From an uncultured Lachnospiraceae bacterium (lineage in GTDB: Bacteria; Bacillota; Clostridia; Lachnospirales; Lachnospiraceae): 5,111 nt of DNA. The stretch is taken from the NCBI GenBank assembly GCA_948665105.1, contig CAPNGW010000197.1:1-5111 (forward strand), written 5' to 3'. A model generated the notes under the pieces. That model worked only from the letters and a program-made list of their open reading frames with translations. It was not told the origin of the DNA and did no database searches. Below are positions 1 to 4,883 of the stretch, piece after piece; position 1 is the first letter of the stretch, and each line of letters starts with the position of its first letter. Made by a program: the position numbers and the translations under genes.

Positions 1-639
1 CCCCAATATGAGCTCCACACCGTTGGCGTCCATATTCTGGTGCAGAAGCTGGGCCATCTCATAGTCCATGGGGGCCATTACCTGATTCTGCATCTCCACC
101 AGAGAGACCTTCACTCCGGCCCGATGCAGGTTCTCCGCCATCTCAAGGCCAATAAAGCCACCGCCGATTACCACTGCCGACCGGGGCTTCTCCTTTTCCA
201 GATACCCCTTAATCACGTCGGTGTCCGGCACAGTCCACAGAGTAAAAACCTGCTTCCCGTCAATACCCGGCAGGGGCGGCTTAATGGGGGAGGAACCGGT
301 TGCAATCAACAGCTTGTCATAGCCTTCTTCAAATACCCGGCCGCTCTCTAAATCCTTCACCACTATTTTCTTCTCTGCCGTCTTAATCTCTGTCACCTCA
401 TGCAGCACATGCACGTCAATATCAAAACGCTGCTTCATTAGCTTCGGGGACTGCAGCAGTAATTCTGACCTGTCCTCAATGACATCCCCCACATAGTAGG
501 GCAGTCCACAGTTTGCATAAGAGATATAAGGTCCCCGCTCAAAAATCTTGATTTCCGCCTGCTGGTCCCTTCTTCGAAGACGGGCTGCAGCCGAGGCTCC
601 GGCTGCCACTCCCCCAATAATCACTACTTTTCTCTTCAT
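1..639 (-). CDS. FAD-dependent pyridine nucleotide-disulfide oxidoreductase (CoA-disulfide reductase / NADH oxidase family), N-terminal 213 residues, cut by window edge
   Basis: Likely a cytoplasmic flavoenzyme that uses NAD(P)H to reduce a disulfide, persulfide or oxygen. The open frame runs from ATG at 639 through the window edge with no stop, giving 213 residues; the family is usually about 450 or 550-plus residues, so over half is missing. The N-terminus has the FAD-binding Rossmann motif IIGGVAAGASAAA (residues 7-19). It is followed by SYANCGLPYY (40-49), whose Cys44 is the single redox cysteine of CoA-disulfide reductases and NADH oxidases. ATG at 114-115 (IATGSSP) is the usual second FAD contact. 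The NAD(H) motif GGGFIGLE is at 159-166, and Glu182 at the end of the next strand favours NADH over NADPH (inference). An AAGGAGA ribosome site lies at 648-654. Whether a C-terminal rhodanese domain follows cannot be seen, so CoA-disulfide reductase, persulfide reductase and NADH oxidase remain open. It lies downstream of rubrerythrin on the same strand, separated by a terminator. Confidence 0.9.
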   Translation of the reverse strand, partial: MKRKVVIIGGVAAGASAAARLRRRDQQAEIKIFERGPYISYANCGLPYYVGDVIEDRSELLLQSPKLMKQRFDIDVHVLHEVTEIKTAEKKIVVKDLESGRVFEEGYDKLLIATGSSPIKPPLPGIDGKQVFTLWTVPDTDVIKGYLEKEKPRSAVVIGGGFIGLEMAENLHRAGVKVSLVEMQNQVMAPMDYEMAQLLHQNMDANGVELILG

Positions 640-716
640 CGCTTTCTTCTCCTTCCAGTTATACATTTTTCGCCCGGGGCTTTATATATCATGGAAAACT
701 CAGATAACTTCCTAAT

Positions 717-747
717 AATATATAAAAATCTCCTCCGGCTGTTACAA
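717..747 (-). promoter_or_regulatory. Weak candidate promoter for the flavin oxidoreductase, overlapping the rubrerythrin terminator
   Basis: On the minus strand a TTGTAA -35-like box (742-747) lies in the loop of the terminator hairpin. TATATA (719-724, 17-base spacer) or TATATT (717-722, 19-base spacer) follows inside or just past its T-run. A start here would give a leader of roughly 70 bases before the ATG at 639 and would begin beyond the hairpin. The boxes are imperfect and the region is AT-rich, so chance matches are likely. Confidence 0.3.
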
Positions 748-781
748 GCATCCATTTGCCTATATTATACCGGAGGAGATT
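727..781 (-). terminator. Rho-independent terminator after rubrerythrin
   Basis: A perfect 12-bp inverted repeat has arms at 727-738 (AATCTCCTCCGG) and 770-781 (CCGGAGGAGATT). The loop is 31 bases. Read on the minus strand, the second arm runs directly into TTTTTA, the T-run of an intrinsic terminator. It lies 48 bases beyond the rubrerythrin stop at 830-832. The loop is longer than usual for a terminator. The plus strand has no T-run after the stem, so it should act on the minus strand only. Confidence 0.8.
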
Positions 782-829
782 CCATTTCTCTGTGATTAAG
801 TTACAAATTTAAACGGCTTGCCCTGGTTC

Positions 830-1369
830 TTAGTAATTCTCGGCTTTTATCTGGAAATAAGCCTGGGGATGTGCGCAAACCGGGCATACGTCGGGCGCTT
901 CCTTGCCAATCTCAATATGGCCGCAGTTGGCACACTGCCAAATTACGTCGCCATCCTTGGAAAAAACTGCCTTCTTGGTCACATTGTCAAGAAGCTTCCG
1001 GTATCTGTTCTCATGCTCCTTCTCAACCTGGGCCACGCCGGCAAACAGTTTTGCAATGTCCTCAAAGCCCTCTTCTCTGGCTTCCTTCTCAAAGGTTGCG
1101 TACATGTCGGTCCACTCGTAGTTCTCACCCTCAGCAGCATCCAAAAGATTAGCCTCGGTGGTGCCTACGCCGTCATGGAGCAATTTGAACCAGAGCTTTG
1201 CATGCTCCTTCTCATTGGCTGCGGTCTCCTCAAAAATAGCTGCAATTTGTACATACCCGTCCTTCTTGGCCTTGCTTGCATAATAGGTATACTTGTTGCG
1301 CGCCATGGATTCTCCGGCAAATGCGGTCTGCAGGTTCGCTTCTGTCTTAGTCCCTGTTAATCTTCCCAT
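830..1369 (-). CDS. rbr: Rubrerythrin
   Basis: A cytoplasmic non-heme iron peroxidase that reduces hydrogen peroxide to water with electrons from rubredoxin or an NADH-linked reductase; a standard oxygen-defence protein of anaerobes. The 179 residues carry the two expected domains. The ferritin-like four-helix domain (about 5-130) has candidate diiron ligands Glu20, Glu53 with His56 (EKEH), Glu82, Glu85, and Glu116 with His119 (EKEH). A C-terminal rubredoxin-like knuckle follows, with Cys146-x2-Cys149 and Cys162-x2-Cys165 (CPVCAHPQAYF). All metal ligands are present. It is about 12 residues shorter than the Desulfovibrio vulgaris protein as I recall it, the difference falling in the loop around residues 65-75. 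The ATG is preceded by AAGGAGA at 1378-1384. Its own promoter, a PerR-like operator and a downstream terminator suggest a single-gene transcript. A long open frame on the opposite strand (818-1360) is a shadow. Confidence 0.97.
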   Translation of the reverse strand: MGRLTGTKTEANLQTAFAGESMARNKYTYYASKAKKDGYVQIAAIFEETAANEKEHAKLWFKLLHDGVGTTEANLLDAAEGENYEWTDMYATFEKEAREEGFEDIAKLFAGVAQVEKEHENRYRKLLDNVTKKAVFSKDGDVIWQCANCGHIEIGKEAPDVCPVCAHPQAYFQIKAENY

Positions 1370-1388
1370 ATGATGATTCTCCTTTTCT

Positions 1389-1403
1389 CTATAAGTGTTA
1401 TAA
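1389..1403. promoter_or_regulatory. PerR-like operator at the rubrerythrin transcription start
   Basis: The inverted repeat TATAA-GTG-TTATA (1390-1402) forms the core of a 15-base site. It agrees with the Bacillus PerR box TTATAATnATTATAA at 11 of 14 defined positions. It lies at about +1 to +15 of the predicted start, between the -10 box and the ribosome site, a position where a bound repressor would block transcription. PerR control of rubrerythrin-type genes is known in clostridia; binding at this site is inference. AT-rich palindromes can occur by chance. Confidence 0.45.
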
Positions 1404-1410
1404 TATCATA

Positions 1411-1439
1411 AACATAACGTGATTCCTGGAAAAAGTCAA
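1411..1439 (-). promoter_or_regulatory. Sigma-A type promoter of rubrerythrin
   Basis: On the minus strand TTGACT (1434-1439, five of six consensus bases) is followed after 17 bases by TATGTT (1411-1416, four of six). The predicted start is near 1404, giving a leader of about 35 bases with the ribosome site at 1378-1384. The surrounding AT-rich sequence offers other -10-like hexamers (TATGAT at 1405-1410), but these are too far from the -35 box. Confidence 0.55.
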
Positions 1440-1530
1440 TAGAGGATTTCCGAATTTAGCCAAATCTTTATGCCTGTCTTACATATTTTCCCGGCCTGTT
1501 CCTGGTGGAAGAAAAGGAGAAATCAAAATG
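1440..1530. other. Short gap after the SleC-like gene with no clear terminator
   Basis: The bases between the SleC-like stop and the rubrerythrin promoter hold no gene. The only hairpin I see here is a 4-bp TTCC/GGAA stem with no T-run on the minus strand. Read-through from the SleC-like gene into rubrerythrin is therefore possible. Confidence 0.4.
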
Positions 1531-2799
1531 CTAGTATAGTTCTGCAATCCTTGTGACCGCCACATAAAGCTCAGAAATTTTGTACCAGGTGGTAAAGTCG
1601 ATAATCCCCGTAACAGGCAGACCGAAGGTTCTCTGGAAGGCTGCCACTGCCTCCCTGGTGGCAGGTCCGTATATGCCATCAGGCGTGATGACTGGGATGG
1701 CCGTATAGACCCGGGCTATCCGCTGAAGCTGCTCCTGAATTTGACGCACCTTGTCACCGGTTGAGCCTTCTATCAGGTTCTCCCCGGGCCAGGAGGCGGG
1801 AATGCCGGAAATTTCCTCCGCCTCGTTGATGTACATGTTCTGACCATAATAATAGCGGAGAATCTCGATGGCAGAATAGTTCTGGTCCCCCAACTCCTTG
1901 GAGCCCCATTGTGTCATCCAGTTTGGACAGGACACCCTCTGGCCATCGCAGTACTGGGTGAGAATGGGCTGCTTTACGTTGGGCCTGGATAAGTAATTGG
2001 TAAACATCTCATCCACAATAAGGGAGATATTGTCAAAAATATTTCTGCCGTAAATCCATTTGTGGTCATAAGCCGTGGAGGAAGTGATGGTAAAGTCGTA
2101 TCCGCGGTTTCGATACCACTCCGTATACACCCGGTTTAATGTAAAAGACATAATGGCCAAAATGTTTGCTCGAATGGTACTGTCCGGCCAGGTGGAATAG
2201 ATTTCACTGGAAGCCACATTCTTGATGTAATCACGATAGCGGACATAATAGTCTAAAGCCGTGCTGTCTCTGGGAGAGCCATCGTGTACCACCACATACT
2301 CCGGTACCACCACCCGGCTTAAGACGATTTCCCCGGTTTCGTTTACCGGCTTAATCTCCGACTCCGCAATCTTGGGCGGATAGTCTCCATAGAGGGTGTT
2401 GGCAGGAATTACAATATTTAAAAGCTCATCCTCCGCCACCACCGTAGGCCGCATGCGTATACCCTGAATGGCCTGTATTCCGGAGAAAATTTCCACCCCG
2501 GATACATCCACAGACTGAAAGCCGGGGGCCTCTACCCGCACCGTAAACTCTGAGTAGGGCTGGGGCTGGTCGGGAGACATACTGTACTCCAGGGGCGGTG
2601 CATGCAAACTCACCACCGGGGAATGTCCCACATTATCGGTAGTGAGTTCCTCAATGGTACTCTCCGGGTCTCCGCTGTACGCAATGCTGACTCTGGCATT
2701 CTCAATGGGTATGGCGCCTGTGGCGGACGTCACCTGTACCTGAAGGGTTCCCTGGTCCACGTTATCATTCTGCATATAATGTATCATCTGCCTTCGCAT
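1531..2799 (-). CDS. sleC: SleC-like spore cortex-lytic enzyme (SpoIID-like region plus peptidoglycan-binding domain)
   Basis: Probably the zymogen of a cortex peptidoglycan hydrolase, made during sporulation and activated at germination. The 422-residue product has three parts. An N-terminal beta-rich pro-region (about 15-160) resembles transthyretin/carboxypeptidase-regulatory repeats. A SpoIID/LytB-like region (about 190-320) contains KNVASSEIYSTWP, whose Glu199 aligns with the catalytic Glu of SpoIID lytic transglycosylases, then AYDHKWIYGRN and a Cys284/Cys291 pair. A PG_binding_1 domain follows (about 345-408, TPDGIYGPATREAVAAFQ). There is no signal peptide or membrane helix, and the size is close to clostridial SleC as I recall it. 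The start is ATG at 2799 because AGAGG lies 5 bases upstream (2805-2809); an in-frame GTG at 2805 sits inside that site and is rejected. Family knowledge says Csp proteases remove the pro-region; no csp gene is in the window. Lachnospiraceae can carry several such paralogues, so the exact role is less sure than the family. Confidence 0.85.
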   Translation of the reverse strand: MRRQMIHYMQNDNVDQGTLQVQVTSATGAIPIENARVSIAYSGDPESTIEELTTDNVGHSPVVSLHAPPLEYSMSPDQPQPYSEFTVRVEAPGFQSVDVSGVEIFSGIQAIQGIRMRPTVVAEDELLNIVIPANTLYGDYPPKIAESEIKPVNETGEIVLSRVVVPEYVVVHDGSPRDSTALDYYVRYRDYIKNVASSEIYSTWPDSTIRANILAIMSFTLNRVYTEWYRNRGYDFTITSSTAYDHKWIYGRNIFDNISLIVDEMFTNYLSRPNVKQPILTQYCDGQRVSCPNWMTQWGSKELGDQNYSAIEILRYYYGQNMYINEAEEISGIPASWPGENLIEGSTGDKVRQIQEQLQRIARVYTAIPVITPDGIYGPATREAVAAFQRTFGLPVTGIIDFTTWYKISELYVAVTRIAELY

Positions 2800-2826
2800 A
2801 AACACCTCTGATTATTGGCTTGATTC

Positions 2827-2853
2827 TATTATATGCAAACCCAGAGAAATTGT
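2827..2853 (-). promoter_or_regulatory. Sigma-K-like promoter of the SleC-like gene (also contains TATAAT)
   Basis: On the minus strand AC (2852-2853) is followed after exactly 16 bases by CATATAATA (2827-2835). This fits the Bacillus sigma-K consensus AC-N16-CATAnnnTA at every position. Transcription would start near 2820, about 20 bases before the ATG at 2799. The same -10 contains a perfect sigma-A TATAAT, but at 17 or 18 bases upstream only GAACAA or GGAACA is found, a poor -35. Late mother-cell expression would suit a cortex-lytic enzyme. The AC end lies a few bases past the stop of the upstream small gene. Confidence 0.5.
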
Positions 2854-2857
2854 TCCG

Positions 2858-3049
2858 TTAACCGTTTTTATTTTCTTCCCATGACATCTCCACATTACTC
2901 ATATCCATAGTCACAGAACCACTCTCGATTTTCATCCGCACCGCACAGAGGACTCCGGCCAGGCACAGGGCAATCACTGCCAGAATGACCACAATCTTTG
3001 TTCCGCTTTTCTTTGTTGTATTTAAATCTGAAAATTCATCTTTTTTCAT
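2858..3049 (-). CDS. Small single-pass membrane protein of unknown function
   Basis: I do not recognise this 63-residue product. It has a charged, lysine-containing N-terminus (1-18), one hydrophobic helix (about 19-38, IVVILAVIALCLAGVLCAV) and a polar, mostly acidic tail (about 39-63). By the positive-inside rule the N-terminus should be cytoplasmic and the tail outside. The helix contains two cysteines, but no lipobox follows the normal pattern. The ATG at 3049 is the first possible start, as an in-frame TAG lies two codons upstream. The best ribosome-site match (AAAGGA) is about 16 bases away, too far to be convincing. It sits 58 bases before the SleC-like gene with no terminator between them, so the two may share a transcript and a sporulation role (inference). 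The transmembrane pattern favours a real gene, but the weak ribosome site lowers confidence. Confidence 0.6.
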   Translation of the reverse strand: MKKDEFSDLNTTKKSGTKIVVILAVIALCLAGVLCAVRMKIESGSVTMDMSNVEMSWEENKNG

Positions 3050-3078
3050 AAGCTGCTACTCGCTTTCCTTTGGTCTAA

Positions 3079-3108
3079 AATAAGGCCGCCATGGCTGACA
3101 GCCTTATT
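3079..3108 (-). terminator. Rho-independent terminator after ilvE
   Basis: A 12-bp stem has a 6-base loop (AGCCAT in the minus-strand sense). The outer eight pairs are perfect (AATAAGGC with GCCTTATT) and the inner four include two G-T wobbles. On the minus strand the second arm ends in TTATT and runs into TTAG, giving a short, interrupted T-run. It lies 66 bases past the ilvE stop and 29 bases before the small membrane gene. Confidence 0.75.
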
Positions 3109-3111
3109 ATA
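3106..3111 (-). promoter_or_regulatory. Orphan TATAAT overlapping the ilvE terminator
   Basis: A perfect -10 hexamer on the minus strand partly overlaps the first arm of the ilvE terminator. A start about 7 bases downstream would remove most of that arm from the transcript and so avoid termination. It is the only -10-like element I found that could serve the small membrane gene. No acceptable -35 box (AAGGAT at 17 bases) and no TGn extension is present, so it may be chance. Confidence 0.25.
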
Positions 3112-3174
3112 CCTGTAGTTTATAAAGAATCCTTTAACACATTTTTGTATTCTTTCTTAACTTTTTATGAACTT

Positions 3175-4239
3175 TTATACCTCCACCATCCAGCCGTAGG
3201 CATCTTTCTCCTTGCCCCACTGAATGCCGGTGAGATAGTCGTACAGCCTCTGGCTCAATTCTCCTATTTGAAAGCCGTTGACGGTCACCACGTCACCCTT
3301 GTAATTAAATTCTCCCACCGGAGAGATAACCGCAGCAGTCCCGGTTCCAAATGCTTCCTCCAGAGTGCCGTCATGGCCGGCCTTCATCAGATCGTCAATG
3401 GCCAGGTGGGTCTCATTTACCTTGTAGCCCCAGTCCTTTAAAATGTGAATGATGGAGTCCCGGGTAACCCCCGGAAGAACCGTGCCCTCCACAGGCGCGG
3501 TGTATATCTCGCCGGCAATCTTGAACATAATGTTCATGGTGCCCACTTCCTCCACATATTTTCGCTCCACGCCGTCCAGCCACAGCACCTGGGTGTAGCC
3601 CTTCTCCTCGGCACGCACCTGACCCAGAATAGAGGCTGCATAATTGCCCCCGCACTTAGTGAACCCGGTGCCTCCCTGCACGGCACGCACCAGCTCATCC
3701 TCCACCAGAATCTTCACCGGGTCAATGCCACCTGCATAGTAGGCTCCAACCGGGGTGCAGATAATCATGAATTTATAGGATTTTGCCATATGCACACCCA
3801 GTGCAGACTCAGTGGCAAACATGAAGGGACGGATATAAAGGGACGTTTCCGGTGCAGTGGGGACCCAGTCCTCCTCCACCTTCACAATGGCCTTCACCGC
3901 CTCCACAAACATATCCACCGGAAATTCCGGCATGCAAAGACGCTTATTGGAATTAATCATCCGCCGGGCATTCATTTCCGGGCGGAAAAGCTGAATCCTG
4001 CCGGACGCGGTTCGGTAAGCCTTCATACCCTCAAAGGTCTCCTGGGCATAGTGCAGCGTCACACATGCCGGATCCAGGGGAATAGGCGCATGAGGCACGA
4101 TTCTGGCATCATGCCAGCCTTCTCCCAGGTCCCAGTCCATCACAAACATGTAATCGGTCATGTATTTTCCGAAGCCCAGCTTGGTCTGATCTACTGGCTT
4201 CTCCTTTAATTGTTCTCTTTTTTCAAATCTGATGTCCAT
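3175..4239 (-). CDS. ilvE: Branched-chain amino acid aminotransferase
   Basis: A cytoplasmic PLP enzyme (fold type IV) that transfers the amino group between glutamate and the 2-oxo acids of valine, leucine and isoleucine, the last step of their synthesis. The 354 residues match the longer type II branch shared with eukaryotic BCATs, not the roughly 300-residue E. coli form. Visible marks are LHYAQETFEGMKAYR (about 62-76), LYIRPFMFATE (about 134-144), and the PLP lysine in FTKCGGNYAAS (Lys195). KYVEEVGTMNIMF (about 227-239) follows, supplying the glutamate that contacts the PLP ring, then GTGTAAVISPV near the C-terminus. Two ATGs are adjacent. I chose 4239 because GGAGG (4247-4251) is 7 bases away; the alternative 4242, one residue longer, has only 4. 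It follows ilvB-ilvN but has its own promoter, and a terminator closes it. Frames on the opposite strand are shadows. Confidence 0.97.
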   Translation of the reverse strand: MDIRFEKREQLKEKPVDQTKLGFGKYMTDYMFVMDWDLGEGWHDARIVPHAPIPLDPACVTLHYAQETFEGMKAYRTASGRIQLFRPEMNARRMINSNKRLCMPEFPVDMFVEAVKAIVKVEEDWVPTAPETSLYIRPFMFATESALGVHMAKSYKFMIICTPVGAYYAGGIDPVKILVEDELVRAVQGGTGFTKCGGNYAASILGQVRAEEKGYTQVLWLDGVERKYVEEVGTMNIMFKIAGEIYTAPVEGTVLPGVTRDSIIHILKDWGYKVNETHLAIDDLMKAGHDGTLEEAFGTGTAAVISPVGEFNYKGDVVTVNGFQIGELSQRLYDYLTGIQWGKEKDAYGWMVEV

Positions 4240-4274
4240 CATAATTCCTCCGAATCTCTTTGGCCTTATGAATT

Positions 4275-4303
4275 ATTATTATACTTTTCCCGGCCGGTGT
4301 CAA
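4275..4303 (-). promoter_or_regulatory. Sigma-A type promoter of ilvE
   Basis: On the minus strand a perfect TTGACA (4298-4303) is followed after 17 bases by AATAAT (4275-4280, five of six). A TATAAT at 4278-4283 is also present but with only a 14-base spacer. The predicted start is near 4268, giving a leader of about 28 bases. The spacer contains the perfect palindrome CCGGCCGG (4290-4297). The leader has no room for a T-box or attenuator, so leader-type control of ilvE from this promoter is unlikely. Confidence 0.65.
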
Positions 4304-4352
4304 GATTATTCTTAAGTCTTATCCCATGTGTCATTTTACAGGCGGCTTTACG

Positions 4353-4871
4353 CTATTTCCTGTACTCCGTCCGTCCCGCCTCCGAGGTGCTGATGGACTC
4401 GATGGCGACACCGCCGCCCCGCACCACTTCAATATTTTTAAACCGCTTATTCAAAAGGGCAACCAGCTCATCATTCTTCCGGGCTGTCAGGGTGCATTCC
4501 AAAAGCACGCTGTCCTCCCCGATATCAGTCACCTCCACCTGGAAGGTCTGGGCAATCTGAAATGCCTCCGTCTTCTGCGCCACGGAGCAATTCTTCACCT
4601 TGGCGAAAAGGATTTCCTTCATATGGATGGGAACATTGGTCAGGTCTATCACCTTGATGACCTCCACCATCCGGTTCAGCTGCTTCTTAATCTGCTCAAA
4701 GGTGATATCGTCACTGGTGACACAGATTGTCATCCGGGATACGGTTTCATCCTCGGTGGTACCAACCGTAAGGCTCTGAAGGTTGTAGGACTTGCCGGAA
4801 AATAAGCCGGATACCTTGGCCAGGACACCCACCTGGTTCTCTACATACAATGCAATCCATCTGTTTTTCAT
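4353..4871 (-). CDS. ilvN: Acetolactate synthase small (regulatory) subunit
   Basis: The regulatory partner of acetohydroxyacid synthase: it activates the catalytic large subunit and carries the valine feedback site. The 172 residues match the long IlvH/IlvN type (about 160-170). An N-terminal ACT domain (about 4-78) holds GVLAKVSGLFSGKSYNLQSL (15-34) and SRMTI (45-49). A second, ACT-like C-terminal domain (about 84-160) is typical of the family. Asn12 and Asn30 correspond to the Asn11 and Asn29 positions of E. coli IlvH, where changes affect valine inhibition, so the enzyme is probably valine-sensitive (inference). GGAGG at 4879-4883 is 7 bases from the ATG and starts immediately after the ilvB stop codon, which suggests translational coupling. 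I found no convincing terminator between this gene and ilvE, so some transcripts may continue into ilvE. The name ilvH would be equally acceptable. Confidence 0.97.
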   Translation of the reverse strand: MKNRWIALYVENQVGVLAKVSGLFSGKSYNLQSLTVGTTEDETVSRMTICVTSDDITFEQIKKQLNRMVEVIKVIDLTNVPIHMKEILFAKVKNCSVAQKTEAFQIAQTFQVEVTDIGEDSVLLECTLTARKNDELVALLNKRFKNIEVVRGGGVAIESISTSEAGRTEYRK

Positions 4872-4883
4872 GGTGTGTCCTCC

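Noticed and set aside
818..1360. 180-codon open frame on the plus strand opposite rubrerythrin
   Set aside because: It is fully antisense to a confident rubrerythrin with all metal ligands. Its product matches no family I know and is rich in the Leu/Cys runs expected from reading such codons backwards.
1479..1679. 66-codon minus-strand frame overlapping the end of the SleC-like gene
   Set aside because: It is out of frame with, and mostly inside, the PG-binding domain. The sequence is compositionally odd and has no supporting start signal.
2803..2805. GTG as start of the SleC-like gene, two codons earlier
   Set aside because: This codon lies within the AGAGG ribosome site itself. The ATG at 2799 is correctly spaced from that site.
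3111..3177. Sigma-F/G-like element (GGATG, 17 bases, CATAAAA) and a 7-bp repeat AAAGAAT/ATTCTTT after ilvE
   Set aside because: Both promoter boxes deviate from consensus. A transcript from there would run into the ilvE terminator before the small gene. The repeat has an 18-base loop and no T-run, in AT-rich sequence where chance matches are common.
3445..4209. 254-codon open frame on the plus strand opposite ilvE
   Set aside because: It is antisense to a clear aminotransferase. The product is His/Gly-rich low-information sequence with no recognisable domain or ribosome site, typical of a shadow frame.
4243..4352. Terminator between ilvN and ilvE
   Set aside because: Only a 4-bp AAGA/TCTT hairpin and the promoter palindrome are present, and neither is followed by a T-run on the minus strand.
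4326..4805. 159-codon plus-strand frame opposite ilvN
   Set aside because: It lies almost wholly within the confident ilvN gene on the other strand and shows no domain of its own.
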